The notes: generated from the letters alone by a model not told the origin. 64,000 nucleotides of DNA from Microbacteriaceae bacterium (GCA_024639845.1 JAHEGG010000001.1:62001-126000), one strand, 5' to 3'; shown: positions 26,435-36,679, counted from the stretch's first letter. Numbers and translations are program-made.

Positions 26435-27061
26435 CTAGAGTTTGTTGAGGTCTTCAACCGAGTAGTTATAGACGAACATCATTGCCGCGAGAGCTTGACG
26501 AACATCCGCGTCTAACAGCGCCGGTTCGTACTGATTTCGAATGAGTTCGTAATCTCCAAAAAGCCGTTTGATCGCCGCTTTCGCCTGTGCGTTTCTTGCA
26601 TCCAAAGATGGAGCGCTCAGCAGAGTGGGTTTCACAACGATGTCTACCTCGGCTAGCACTTCGGGCAAATCCACTGCAAGCCCCTGATGAGCACTACTCA
26701 TCAGCCAATCGTGCGCCATTGCCTGTGGTGCCATGGCACGACCAGACAGGTTATTTAAGAGTGCACCCAGTTCGGGATCAATACCCACCCGCTGAGCCTC
26801 GGCTTTTAGTTGGGTGAGCTCGTCAAGATTGGTAGCAATCAGGGTAGCCGCCGTAAAACTGGTGACCAGGTTGAACTCAGCTTGCGGGTCTCCCGACGTA
26901 TCTTGCGACTGGGTTGGCGCGGGGTTCATTGGAATGCCAAGTCGTTTTGAGCGTGCATCCATGAAAAATTGAGCCTGCAAAACAAACAGTGTGACGAGCA
27001 GGCCGCTGGCGATTAAGCCAACGACCCACCCGACAGCACGTCTCTGAATTGCCAAACCCAT
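26435..27061 (-). CDS. Membrane-anchored protein of unknown function
   Basis: 208 residues. One N-terminal TM segment (about 10-32, VGWVVGLIASGLLVTLFVLQ) and an exported helical body without Cys. No family recognised. The start is 18 bp after the stop of the 2021-residue surface protein and in the same direction, so the two are probably co-transcribed, suggesting an assembly or anchoring partner. The sequence just before the ATG (GGGTAGGA) is a poorly spaced ribosome-binding site. Confidence 0.7.
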   Translation of the reverse strand: MGLAIQRRAVGWVVGLIASGLLVTLFVLQAQFFMDARSKRLGIPMNPAPTQSQDTSGDPQAEFNLVTSFTAATLIATNLDELTQLKAEAQRVGIDPELGALLNNLSGRAMAPQAMAHDWLMSSAHQGLAVDLPEVLAEVDIVVKPTLLSAPSLDARNAQAKAAIKRLFGDYELIRNQYEPALLDADVRQALAAMMFVYNYSVEDLNKL

Positions 27062-27079
27062 TCCTACCCATTGCTTGAA

Positions 27080-30000
27080 CTAGAAGCGGATGTTCAACTC
27101 AACTCGACGGTTCTTGGACTGAACCTTGCTGACCGGCTGCTTTGCACCGACCGGGTTCACCCAGAACTTCGCCTTAAGCCCTTGCGCCTTGAGCTGGTTA
27201 ACCGTCACTTGAGCGCGCTTCTTGGCTAGCAATTTGTTGATCGCCATCAAAGTGCGACCCTTGCCATCGGTTTCGGTAAAGCCCGATACTTTGACTCGAG
27301 TTGCGGTCTTCATCCAGTACTTGACGGCCTTCAACGTCGCCTTAGAATCCGCTGTCAGCGCCCACTTCTGGTAATCAAACAGCAGACCCTTCATGGTCCA
27401 ACTCAAGTCCTCATTCTGTTCGATGACCGCCTTGAGGGCACACTTGGCTCCGAGCACGACGTATACAGTCGAGCGGTATTTCTTGCCCGCTTCGTCGACC
27501 GATTCCAGAATGAGTCGGTGCAACCCTGGTGGCACACAAGCTTTCGCGGGTATGACCATGGAGCCGTTGATTGAGCCATCTGGTGAAACAGTGCCCGTCA
27601 CCATTGGCACTTTCTTCGAATACATGTTCAAGGTGTAGTCGGCACCGGGTTTCAGATCTTTAGCGCTCATGCCCACGGTTTGACCAGACAGCTTCTGCCC
27701 AAAATTAGGGTTCAGTAGTTTCAGGGCCAAGTCAGGCGTAGGAACAACCGTTGGGGCCTGGCTGTAGGTGTAGACAAACGATGTACTGCCACTTGTGGCC
27801 GTGATAAGAAGCGTAGCCTTGCCAGTTCCAGCAGGGGCGTTGAAACTAATGGTCGTTCCATCCTGGCTTCGAACCAAAGCCGAGTTCGGAATCACCGATG
27901 TGCCCAACTTGATTTCGCTGACCAGCTCTAGGTGCGAACCGGTCATAACGATTAGGTTGCCTCCAGCTTCAAACCCGCTAAGCGGAGCGACATCATTCAC
28001 GGCTGCGACAGGCGGGTCATACGAGTAATCGAGTGACAACTCGGACTCACCAGCGATCAGAATCACCGAGACGTTGCCGGTTCCGGCTGGCGCTGAGAAA
28101 GTGATTTCAGTGCCGTCGCCGTTTACCGTGAAGCCGGTGTTTGGAATAACTACGTCGCCGAACTTGATCGAACTCACGTCGCTCAGGTTGGTTCCCGAAA
28201 TCACGATGGTTTCGCCACCGGCTTCGGAACCGGAGGTTGGTGCCATGCCGCTGATAGTCGGTGGTGGCGTCGTGATGATCAAGATTCCAGGCACGAACTC
28301 AATCGCGGCATCATAGGCTGCCAAGTTTGTGGTCACGATGTTAGCGCTCGAAGGAACCACCGTGTATCGTCCTGGAGCGGTTGGTGCCGCGTCAAGTTTG
28401 GTCACGCCGTCGTAGTAATCGAAAACAACCGTATCCACACCATCCCCGTCAGCCAAACCGATAACTTCATAGGTTGGCGAAGGTGTTTCACCCTCACCGA
28501 TCGTGATGTCCTGAGTGATCAGCGAGACCTTCTTGGGTTGGGCGTAGACCGTGATGGTCAATGATTCAACCGTCGACTCTGGGTCACTGGTTGCCACGGC
28601 CGCGTTGTAGTTGGTAGAACCGGCTTGAGATGCTTGCACGATGCAGTCGCCTGGCGCAAGCGCGGTCACGACAAGTTCTGCCGAAATGCTACAGATTGCC
28701 GGAGTCGCAACCGTCACGACGACATCCGAAGCTCCAGATTCTGCAATCGGCGCATTACCCGTAGCAGTATCGATCGAGTAGGCAGTAATCGTTGATTGCT
28801 CAACCACCGACATAACCAGCGACTGCGTTGTAGCGCTCAAGCTCAATCTGGCATTCGCCTTGGTTATCGAGCCAAGAACAAGCAACTCTGAATTTGTCAG
28901 GAAGTAGTTCCAGTCGAAAACTCCGTCGAGTTTGATGCGTTGGATGAAGTCTGTCTGACCGTCTGAGCCAGCGACATAGACTGGCTTGTTCTCACCTACC
29001 GATGCGTCAGCGAAGTAGCCGTTGCGGCCATCATTGCCTTGCAGCGTTGGCGTCTCACCATCGAGAGCACCAGTGACAGTTAGTGCTCCTAGATAAATCG
29101 CGACACTGCCGTCATAGGGCTTGCTTGCCGTAACTTTATCGATGGTCAGCGCTCGCTTGGCAATCGTCAAGTTGAAGACATTAAAGGTAGGCAAATAGAA
29201 CATCGCCTGGTCTTTTCCGTCTTTGAGCATTTCGAACGATTTAACTCGGATGTCCCAGCTGCTGGTCGTGGTTCCGTCACCGCCGCACTCATTGAAGACG
29301 ACTGCGACGTTTCCTGGCAAGCCCTCGGACCAACCATATTCAGGGTTATTCTGACCACAGGCCCGGTTTCGATATTCCCAAACCACCTTTGTGATTTCTG
29401 GTGCACCCGCCGGGACATCTAGCGTGTATTCGATGTCCTCATTGCTGTCATTCGTTCCGTCACCGAGTTGACCGCGGTAAAGAATCGATGTTTCGGTGCT
29501 TCCCTTGAGCTTAGGTGTGAAGCCAATCGGAGTTCCATTTATCTGAACGTGCACTTCTGATGAAGACACACCAACATAGAGGCCGCGATCAATCAGCACA
29601 GTTGCGGTGTTGGGGTTTGCTCGCACATACCAGTCGCCAGCGTAGGTTGGAAGACCATCGTGAACGCCATACGTCCAGGTGTAGGTGCGCGCATGATCGG
29701 CAGCCGACTGATATTGGTAGCCAGCGGTTGGCCAGGCTACATCGGGCACGACTTCGTTGAGGCGTTTTGCCGCCGGGATGTTGGCCGATACAGTGAAGTC
29801 GGAACCGGCCTGCACGGTGAGATCTGCGGTCGAACCGTTAATCTTGGTTTCAACCTCGGCCCAGACGCCACAGAACCAGCTGAAGGATCGCGAAATCAAT
29901 CCGGTATCGGCCGGAGTGAACTCGAGGGTTTTCTGACCCCAATGTTCAGTCAAGTCGGTTTGCAGCTTGGAGAAATCAATGACTACCGAGTCGGCAGTCC

Positions 30001-33000
30001 AAGTGAGTGCTGCAGTGTTTATGGGCTGGCCAGACAGCGTCACAGAACCCGTTGATCCAAACATCCCCGTGCCAGTTACCTGAACTGTTGCGGGATTAAA
30101 AGCGCCGATTGCATCTTTGGTGCACAGACCATATGAACCCGAGATGTTTGCCGATGGGGGAAGTGCACCAACATAATGAATCGCATGGCGCACGTAGGTG
30201 AGGTTGTCGTTAGTCTGAACGGCTACGCCGGTCCATCGAACCGGGTTATAGCTTCGCACCGCGGAGAAAGTGATGGATGTATCCGTGATCGACAGAACCG
30301 TGACTTTGACTCTCTCTGTGCTTTCATAGCGCGGATCCCCCCAAGTGTCTAGTTGATATACCTTGGTGCTCGCTCCACTGTCAGAGCCTAAGAATCCCCG
30401 GCCGACAATTTCGAATATCGAACTCGCGTCTTGGGAAGGATCAAAGTTATAGCTTGCGTCGCCGCGACTGTTGGCAACAGTAGGAGCCACCCCGTCGATA
30501 GCCAACGGTGCAACAGAAAGGTCTTCGACCGAAGTGAAGGCGCCACTCCAGGTTTCGCTGGCAAGCCCAGACCCAGGAACCACCGTGACGTCGTAACTTC
30601 CAACAGGGAGAGCGGGGAGAACCAAAAGGATGACTGTGTCGGTGTATGAATCAGGGACCACCGATTGACCTCCGATCTGCACTGTTCCCGAAGATCCGAA
30701 TCCGGTTCCCTTCAATTTGAGAACTTCTCCGCCGTTCTTATTGAAAGATGGGCGGGAACGGCCGTAACCGTAGATGCACTCCCAGTTGTCGGTGGCACAA
30801 GTTGCGTTATAGATGCCTAGATCTTGATCAGTGCCCAAGTATGTGACATTTGGCTTGGTTACGCGAACAGAGGCAGCCAATGGCGTGCTTGCGCCATTGG
30901 GGGTGACCAGAATCGAGAGAGAGCCAGCAACATCGTTTGGAATAACTATTCCTGAAATTTTCGTTCCAGAGTCAGTCGATGTGTATGCCTGCTCCGCGAG
31001 CTGGCCGATCTTGAGTGTTCCCGAACTGCCAAACCCAACACCGGTAATGGTGACGGTTCGGTCGGCTGACGATGCCGATGCGGCAACACTAGACGGGGTG
31101 ACTGCCTTCACAGCAGGAATGGCCGTGTAGGTGTATGCGTCTGAAACCACCTTTTGGCCAAGGTTCGTCGAAACCGTTACCGATACCTTGCCGGCGCTTC
31201 CAGCAGGAACCTTAACGTCGACTTCTGATGCTGTTGCTCGAGTGACCTCGGCAGGGTTCAACCCGAACATCACACCAATCGTGGATGGCGTTCCGGCGTT
31301 GGCAACAGAAATGGTTACCGTCTCGCCTCCGGACGTGACTCCTGCGCTGGCCGAAAGGTTCGATACCGTAGGTGCTTGGGATGCAGCGACAACGTTGATT
31401 GAAGCGGGAACTGCGTTTGCTCCGCCACCGCTTGAAGAAAGAATGGTTACAGGTTGAGCGCCAAGTGGCAGGTCGAAAGGAACAATTACATCCACCATCG
31501 AGTCTGAGACCAAGATGACCTTAGGGGACTTCTTTCCTCCGATGGTGACTGTCGGTGAACCACTAAAGCCGAAGTTGGTGCCTTCAAGGCGAATCTTGGA
31601 ACCCCCGGTTGCTGCCAAGGAGGTTTCGCTTATCGAAGAAATGACTGGGGTCGCCCCATAGGTGAACGTGGCTGCCACCTTGATCGGGCCGTTTCCATTG
31701 TCAACCGTCACGGTCTTGATTCCGGTGGAGGTTCCCTCTGGAACAATTCCCGTGATCCACTGCTGAACTGGCTTGCCAAACTGATCCCAGGCAGAACCGC
31801 AGTAGTCGCCGTACTGGAGATTGACAGATGTCAGTGCCTTACCGTCAATTTTCACCTCGACGAAGTTTGGCTCGGTGTAGAGATTGCAGAGGTTATAACC
31901 CGTGACCTTCACACGTTTGCCGCCGCTGATGTCGGACTTGGCCGGCGAGAAAGCAACGGAGGAGGGTAGCGTGGGCTTCCAATTCACAACCTTGCTAGAC
32001 AAAACCACAAAATTCCACTTGTCAGTAGTTGGGTCGTAGTTGTTGTAACCAACCTCGAGAGTTTTCTTGCCCGCGGAACGAAATTCAGGCTGTCGAGAAT
32101 ATCCGTTGGCAAGGCCAGTCCATGAATGTAGCTTTGGTTTCACGGTCGGATCAGGCATGACACCCCAAAAATCAAGCGAAACATCGGTGGCAGTGTCTCG
32201 TAAGCGCAACTGAATGTTGCTCTGTGGATAAAGGTTTGGGCCCTTAACCTCGATTTGAGACAAACCCGTGATCGTGCCGGCACTTACGATTTCAGTCACG
32301 GAGTAGGGTTCGGAAAAAGTCATTGTTGAAACCGAGGAGGATTCAGCCGACATATACGCACCCCACTCGTTTGACGCTCGCATCAAGCCGTCGCAATTAT
32401 TTTGCAAGCTAACTTTGGCGGACCCAGAGAAACCCGTGGGCATGTTTGGCGTGTAACCACTGAGTGTGGTTATGCCTTCAGCGTCTGTCGTTGGCGGATT
32501 AGCTTGTTGCCAGCCGAACCAAGTGCTGTTCGCCTGCGTGTTTCCACTGGCAGGATCGACATATGTGTAGAGCAAGTAGACATAACAGTTTGCCGCGGTG
32601 TGCCCTGGGATGCTGCCAGAAGAAAGGTTCACGTTTTTCATGCGAACCGTAATGGGCTTGCCACCAATCCAGGAAGCAGTGTCGGTTGAAACCGATACCA
32701 GTTCTGGGGCAGCCATAACCTGATTGCTGATGTTCACTGTGTAGTGCTTTTTTGTGGTCCCATCCTGGGCGGTCACTTCAATGTCGAGCAGACTGGATTC
32801 GGGCTCGAGGAAGATCTGATATGGGGTAGCACTAAGCGCCGTGCCCGTGACTCCCTTAAAAGTAACCTTCATGGTTGCCAGCGGGTCAGATAGAACCGCA
32901 TTCACGTCAACGGTGTCGGCCACGGTTGCCAACTGGTAGCTATAAAGATTCGAATCGAATGCCGGGTATATCCCCGTGGAATCACGGCGACCCCACCAGT

Positions 33001-33145
33001 CGAAGTAGTTTTGACTTCCGAAGCTCAGCCCTGTGAGGCTTGCGTCGCTGGAGAGCGGTCCTGCGTTCGCTGGGCTAATCGGCCCTGAGAAAAACGCAGC
33101 TAGAAGTGCGAAAAAAGCTAGAACCGCGACATAAGACTTTTTCAA
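27080..33145 (-). CDS. Giant IPT/TIG-repeat surface protein with OmpA-like C-terminus
   Basis: 2021 residues. TTG start preceded by AAAGGGG. Signal peptide about 1-28. Residues about 32-126 resemble the cadherin-like beta-sandwich domain (LTGLSF, YSYQLATVADTVDVNAVLSDPLA, YTVNIS). Then many IPT/TIG units (PVISSISETSLAATGGSKIRLEG, VSPSSVA, APTSGSEAGGETIVISG, VAPLSGFEAGGNLIVMTG), an MBG/YDG-like unit (LTIDKVTASKPYDGSVAIYLG) and one Cys-pair Ig-like unit. The final 110 residues look OmpA-like (VKVSGFTETDGKGR, LAKKRAQVTVNQLKAQG, NRRVELNIRF), a domain that binds peptidoglycan. No LPXTG motif. Probably a wall-bound adhesin or stalk. Confidence 0.88.
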   Translation of the reverse strand: MKKSYVAVLAFFALLAAFFSGPISPANAGPLSSDASLTGLSFGSQNYFDWWGRRDSTGIYPAFDSNLYSYQLATVADTVDVNAVLSDPLATMKVTFKGVTGTALSATPYQIFLEPESSLLDIEVTAQDGTTKKHYTVNISNQVMAAPELVSVSTDTASWIGGKPITVRMKNVNLSSGSIPGHTAANCYVYLLYTYVDPASGNTQANSTWFGWQQANPPTTDAEGITTLSGYTPNMPTGFSGSAKVSLQNNCDGLMRASNEWGAYMSAESSSVSTMTFSEPYSVTEIVSAGTITGLSQIEVKGPNLYPQSNIQLRLRDTATDVSLDFWGVMPDPTVKPKLHSWTGLANGYSRQPEFRSAGKKTLEVGYNNYDPTTDKWNFVVLSSKVVNWKPTLPSSVAFSPAKSDISGGKRVKVTGYNLCNLYTEPNFVEVKIDGKALTSVNLQYGDYCGSAWDQFGKPVQQWITGIVPEGTSTGIKTVTVDNGNGPIKVAATFTYGATPVISSISETSLAATGGSKIRLEGTNFGFSGSPTVTIGGKKSPKVILVSDSMVDVIVPFDLPLGAQPVTILSSSGGGANAVPASINVVAASQAPTVSNLSASAGVTSGGETVTISVANAGTPSTIGVMFGLNPAEVTRATASEVDVKVPAGSAGKVSVTVSTNLGQKVVSDAYTYTAIPAVKAVTPSSVAASASSADRTVTITGVGFGSSGTLKIGQLAEQAYTSTDSGTKISGIVIPNDVAGSLSILVTPNGASTPLAASVRVTKPNVTYLGTDQDLGIYNATCATDNWECIYGYGRSRPSFNKNGGEVLKLKGTGFGSSGTVQIGGQSVVPDSYTDTVILLVLPALPVGSYDVTVVPGSGLASETWSGAFTSVEDLSVAPLAIDGVAPTVANSRGDASYNFDPSQDASSIFEIVGRGFLGSDSGASTKVYQLDTWGDPRYESTERVKVTVLSITDTSITFSAVRSYNPVRWTGVAVQTNDNLTYVRHAIHYVGALPPSANISGSYGLCTKDAIGAFNPATVQVTGTGMFGSTGSVTLSGQPINTAALTWTADSVVIDFSKLQTDLTEHWGQKTLEFTPADTGLISRSFSWFCGVWAEVETKINGSTADLTVQAGSDFTVSANIPAAKRLNEVVPDVAWPTAGYQYQSAADHARTYTWTYGVHDGLPTYAGDWYVRANPNTATVLIDRGLYVGVSSSEVHVQINGTPIGFTPKLKGSTETSILYRGQLGDGTNDSNEDIEYTLDVPAGAPEITKVVWEYRNRACGQNNPEYGWSEGLPGNVAVVFNECGGDGTTTSSWDIRVKSFEMLKDGKDQAMFYLPTFNVFNLTIAKRALTIDKVTASKPYDGSVAIYLGALTVTGALDGETPTLQGNDGRNGYFADASVGENKPVYVAGSDGQTDFIQRIKLDGVFDWNYFLTNSELLVLGSITKANARLSLSATTQSLVMSVVEQSTITAYSIDTATGNAPIAESGASDVVVTVATPAICSISAELVVTALAPGDCIVQASQAGSTNYNAAVATSDPESTVESLTITVYAQPKKVSLITQDITIGEGETPSPTYEVIGLADGDGVDTVVFDYYDGVTKLDAAPTAPGRYTVVPSSANIVTTNLAAYDAAIEFVPGILIITTPPPTISGMAPTSGSEAGGETIVISGTNLSDVSSIKFGDVVIPNTGFTVNGDGTEITFSAPAGTGNVSVILIAGESELSLDYSYDPPVAAVNDVAPLSGFEAGGNLIVMTGSHLELVSEIKLGTSVIPNSALVRSQDGTTISFNAPAGTGKATLLITATSGSTSFVYTYSQAPTVVPTPDLALKLLNPNFGQKLSGQTVGMSAKDLKPGADYTLNMYSKKVPMVTGTVSPDGSINGSMVIPAKACVPPGLHRLILESVDEAGKKYRSTVYVVLGAKCALKAVIEQNEDLSWTMKGLLFDYQKWALTADSKATLKAVKYWMKTATRVKVSGFTETDGKGRTLMAINKLLAKKRAQVTVNQLKAQGLKAKFWVNPVGAKQPVSKVQSKNRRVELNIRF

Positions 33146-33290
33146 TTCAAAACCCCTTTAATGTTGCAGGCACTTCGGCCTACACCAAACTCTACGCCTG
33201 TCTGCGCTGTCTGGCTAACAATCGAATGCTGATGGCAAAACTGTCACGCAAAGTTAATGCGCCACCAACTCAAAACGTGATCAAAGGTGA

Positions 33291-34238
33291 CTATTTTGAG
33301 TTGCGGATGGACTTGAGCCAAGCTTCCGCCGAATCAAACTCAGGGTTCGAGTTGTTGCCCTCGTGTTGCGATTTTTGCTTGTCGGCGCGCGCGTATGAGC
33401 CGAGATAGATAACCTTTGGGCTAAACCGATGAAGACCCATGAGTGCTTCTGCAACTGCGGAGTCATCAATGTGACCCTGAACGTCGATGTTGAAGCGGTA
33501 ACGACCAAGACGGTCACCAATCGGGCGAGACTCGATTCGGCTCAGATTCACCCCACGAGCGGCAAACTGTTCAAGCATTTCAAGAAGCGCACCCGGACGA
33601 TCGCTCGGAAGCTCGACGATGACCGATGTCTTGTCGCGCCCAGTGCGAGCAGGAGCCTTTGCCGCGAGACCGATCTCAATGAAACGGGTTTGCGCGTTGC
33701 GGTTGTCGCCGATGTTGCGGGCGAGCACGACCAACTTGTAGTGGCTGGTGATGCTCGGTGCAGCGATGGCAGCTTGCGCGAACTCGTTCTCGAGCAACCC
33801 CGCCGCAGCCGCAGCCGTCGAGGTGGCTGGTAGGTGAGAGTGGTTCGGAAGATTCTCGGCCAGCCATCCGCGACACTGCGCGTAGGCGACCGGGTGGGTT
33901 GCGACGGTTTGAACATCCGCCAATTTAACGCCTGGACGGGCAACGAGATTAAAAGTGACCGGCACGAGGTATTCGCCAAAAATGCGAATGTCGGTGCTGT
34001 TAGCGAGGGCATCTAAAGTGGCCGAGACTCCACCCTCGATCGAGTTTTCGACGGGCACGATGGCTCGAGTCGCGGCACCGCTGAGCACGTCATCGATTGC
34101 CTCGGTGACCGAGGATACTGGCTTGTGAACGGCACCCTTGGCAGCCTTCACCTGGGCGAGCGCGAGCTCGGTAAACGTGCCGACAGGGCCAAGGAACGAG
34201 TAGACCTTTTTTGACGAGTTTCGCGCTGAAGATGGCAT
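33291..34238 (-). CDS. pheA: Prephenate dehydratase
   Basis: 315 residues. Catalytic domain about 9-190 (YSFLGPVGTFTELAL, AIVPVENSIEGGVSATLDAL, TRFIEIGL) followed by a regulatory ACT domain about 205-285 (TSVIVELPSDRPGALLEMLEQFAARGVNLSRIESRP, the ESRP phenylalanine site). Converts prephenate to phenylpyruvate, with expected feedback inhibition by phenylalanine. The start lies only 29 bp from the divergent pgm start; TACCCT is 6 nt before the ATG. The 145-bp gap up to 33145 holds only the leader of the surface-protein gene. Confidence 0.97.
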   Translation of the reverse strand: MPSSARNSSKKVYSFLGPVGTFTELALAQVKAAKGAVHKPVSSVTEAIDDVLSGAATRAIVPVENSIEGGVSATLDALANSTDIRIFGEYLVPVTFNLVARPGVKLADVQTVATHPVAYAQCRGWLAENLPNHSHLPATSTAAAAAGLLENEFAQAAIAAPSITSHYKLVVLARNIGDNRNAQTRFIEIGLAAKAPARTGRDKTSVIVELPSDRPGALLEMLEQFAARGVNLSRIESRPIGDRLGRYRFNIDVQGHIDDSAVAEALMGLHRFSPKVIYLGSYARADKQKSQHEGNNSNPEFDSAEAWLKSIRNSK

Positions 34239-34244
34239 AGATAA

Positions 34245-34250
34245 AGGGTA
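34245..34250 (-). promoter_or_regulatory. -10 box of leaderless pheA
   Basis: TACCCT on the minus strand, 6 nt before ATG 34238, inside the 29-bp pheA/pgm gap. Confidence 0.5.
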
Positions 34251-34267
34251 GCGACCAAAATGGTTCT

Positions 34268-35890
34268 ATGAGTGAACGAGCAGGGCAATTGGCCCAATCC
34301 CAAGACCTGGTCGACATCGATAAATTGCTGGCTGCCTATGCCGACATTCATCCTGATGTGACCAACCCGGAACAAAAGGTCGTCTTCGGCACCAGTGGAC
34401 ATCGCGGCGCTGCATTCGCCGGCTCGTTCAATGAAGATCACATCGCCGCTATCACTCAGGCGATAGTCGAGTACCGTGCCTCGCAGAACATTCGGGGCCC
34501 GATTTATGTGGGCAAAGACACTCACGCACTAAGCACCCCAGCCGAGCAGACCTGCCTCGAAGTACTGGCTGGCAACGGCATCCCCGTTTTGATTGATTCT
34601 GACGATCGCTACACGCCAACACCAGCGGTCTCGGTGGCCATCATCAACCACAATCTCGGCAAGCCGGCCACGGATGCTTCGCGTGCAGACGGAATCGTGA
34701 TCACACCGAGCCACAACCCGCCAGCCGAAGGTGGCATTAAATACAATCCGCCGCACGGTGGGCCGGCCGACTCGGACGCGACAAACGTTATTGCCGCCCG
34801 CGCTAACGAACTGATTGCCGGCGGCCTTCGCGAAGTTCGTCGGGCTAAGCCGCGCGCTGGCAAGTTCGACTTTAAAAACAACTACATTTCGCAACTTGGC
34901 GACGTGCTCAACCTTGATGCCATCGCCGGATCGAACGTCAGCATCGGAGCCGACCCGATGGGTGGCGCTTCGGTCGACTACTGGGGCGAAATCGGCGAAC
35001 GTTATGGCCTGAACCTGACCGTGATCAACCCAAACGTGGACTTTCAGTTTGGGTTCATGACCCTCGACTGGGACGGCAAGATTCGAATGGACTGCTCCAG
35101 TGCGCACGCGATGGCTTCGCTGATTGCTGACCGCGACCGGTTTGACATTTCGACCGGCAACGACGCCGACGCCGACCGACACGGCATCGTCACGCGCGAT
35201 CACGGCTTGATGAATCCGAACCACTTTTTGGCGGCATCCATCGACTATCTCTATCGCAACCGTTCAAGCTGGAGAGCCGACGCGGCCGTTGGCAAGACCA
35301 TGGTTTCTTCGTCAATCATCAACCGCGTGGTTGCCGATCTAGGCAGAAAACTCATCGAGGTGCCTGTCGGCTTCAAGTGGTTCGTTCCAGGATTGATTGA
35401 TGGTTCGGTCGGGTTCGGTGGCGAAGAGTCGGCCGGTGCGTCGTTCTTGCGAAAAGACGGCACCGCCTGGTCGACCGACAAGGATGGCCTGATCCTTGCG
35501 CTGCTAGCCGCCGAGATCACCGCTGTCACCGGGCTGACCCCGAGCCAGCAGTATGTGAAAATTACCGACCGTTTTGGGTCATCGTTATATGAGCGAATCG
35601 ATGCGCCAGCCACTGTCGAGCAAAAGTCACGCCTCGGCAAACTAAGCGCGGATGCGGTGACCGCAAGTTCCCTCGCTGGTGAACCGATCACGGCGATTTT
35701 GACTCACGCTCCTGGCAATGGAGCTGCGCTTGGCGGCCTCAAGGTTGAAACCGAAAATGCCTGGTTCGCCGCGCGACCTTCGGGCACCGAAAACGTCTAC
35801 AAAATTTATGGCGAATCGTTCAAGGGTGAAGCTCACCTAAAGCAAGTTCAGCAAGAGGCCAAGGCCCTCGTCGACTCCGTGCTCGGCTAG
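34268..35890 (+). CDS. pgm: Phosphoglucomutase (alpha-D-glucose phosphate-specific)
   Basis: 540 residues, typical of bacterial Pgm. Substrate-entry TSGHRGAAFAGSFNEDHI, phosphoserine loop GIVITPSHNPPAEGGIKYN, metal loop NDADADRHGIV, sugar-binding GGEESAGASFLR, phosphate-binding RPSGTENVYKIYGESF. Interconverts glucose-1- and glucose-6-phosphate, supplying sugar nucleotides and glycogen. No Shine-Dalgarno; a CAAAAT box lies 6 nt before the ATG. Its TAG overlaps the convergent peptidase stop in a shared CTAG. Confidence 0.97.
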   Translation: MSERAGQLAQSQDLVDIDKLLAAYADIHPDVTNPEQKVVFGTSGHRGAAFAGSFNEDHIAAITQAIVEYRASQNIRGPIYVGKDTHALSTPAEQTCLEVLAGNGIPVLIDSDDRYTPTPAVSVAIINHNLGKPATDASRADGIVITPSHNPPAEGGIKYNPPHGGPADSDATNVIAARANELIAGGLREVRRAKPRAGKFDFKNNYISQLGDVLNLDAIAGSNVSIGADPMGGASVDYWGEIGERYGLNLTVINPNVDFQFGFMTLDWDGKIRMDCSSAHAMASLIADRDRFDISTGNDADADRHGIVTRDHGLMNPNHFLAASIDYLYRNRSSWRADAAVGKTMVSSSIINRVVADLGRKLIEVPVGFKWFVPGLIDGSVGFGGEESAGASFLRKDGTAWSTDKDGLILALLAAEITAVTGLTPSQQYVKITDRFGSSLYERIDAPATVEQKSRLGKLSADAVTASSLAGEPITAILTHAPGNGAALGGLKVETENAWFAARPSGTENVYKIYGESFKGEAHLKQVQQEAKALVDSVLG

Positions 35891-36672
35891 CGCAAATAGC
35901 TAGGCGCTGGCTCGAGAGCCCAGAAATTTTCGAGCACTGTCGCGCCGGCATTTCGCATCTCCGCGGCTAGTCCAACACCGACATACCTCAGGTGCCAGGG
36001 CTCGTACTGATAGCCGGTGATTGTCGTTTGCCCGTTCGGATAGCGAATGATGAAACCGTATTTATACGCATACTTGGCCAAATATCTACCAGCCCGCGTG
36101 GTTGAAAAACAGACTTGGATAACGCAGCCCTGACCGACCGCGGCAACATCGACCGCAAGCCCCGTCTGGTGCTCGCTGTGACCGGGGCGAGCCGCGAGCG
36201 CTTCACCCGCCTTTAGCCCGAGTCGCGCCACGGCACTACGATGTACCGAAACCTGGTAGTTGTAGCTTCGATAGGCGCTCTGCATGAAGATATCGCCCGC
36301 ACCGGCTTTTTTTGCCGCAGCCGCGAGAGTCACAAAGGCATCTGCCGCAGGCTTAGCCAACACGAGACCATAGGGGTTATTTGTGCGCGGTGCGGCAAGG
36401 GAGGGTTTCACCAGATTCGAGGGCACATAGTTGAGTTTGGACAATGGTCGCTGTTTGTTCACAACGACCCACAAGGAGTCTGCCTCGTCGATCGAATAGT
36501 CATCGGGTTCAAAGCAAGGTTCGGCAATACACAAAGCGGGTTCAGCGTTTGCCGATTGTGCACCGATGCCAATCGCCGAGACCAACGGGGTTAGAATCAC
36601 TAATAGAGAAAAGACCACGCCGTAGCGGCGTTTGGTGATCGAGCGACCTAGATCGCGACTAAATAGAGGCAT
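35887..36672 (-). CDS. M15-family D-alanyl-D-alanine carboxypeptidase
   Basis: 261 residues. N-terminal signal or anchor (about 15-42). Peptidase domain: SAYRSYNYQVSVHRSAVA, zinc ligands in HSEHQTGLAVDVA (H and D) and EPWHLRYVG (H). This VanY-like family trims the terminal D-Ala of peptidoglycan stem peptides outside the cell. TAGGCT lies 7 nt before the ATG. Convergent with pgm, sharing four bases, and divergent from the exporter gene. Confidence 0.93.
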   Translation of the reverse strand: MPLFSRDLGRSITKRRYGVVFSLLVILTPLVSAIGIGAQSANAEPALCIAEPCFEPDDYSIDEADSLWVVVNKQRPLSKLNYVPSNLVKPSLAAPRTNNPYGLVLAKPAADAFVTLAAAAKKAGAGDIFMQSAYRSYNYQVSVHRSAVARLGLKAGEALAARPGHSEHQTGLAVDVAAVGQGCVIQVCFSTTRAGRYLAKYAYKYGFIIRYPNGQTTITGYQYEPWHLRYVGVGLAAEMRNAGATVLENFWALEPAPSYLR

Positions 36673-36679
36673 CTACTCA

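Noticed and set aside
34529-35224. 231-codon minus-strand frame inside pgm
   Set aside because: Opposite a gene with complete phosphoglucomutase motifs; the long frame follows from codon bias on the other strand.
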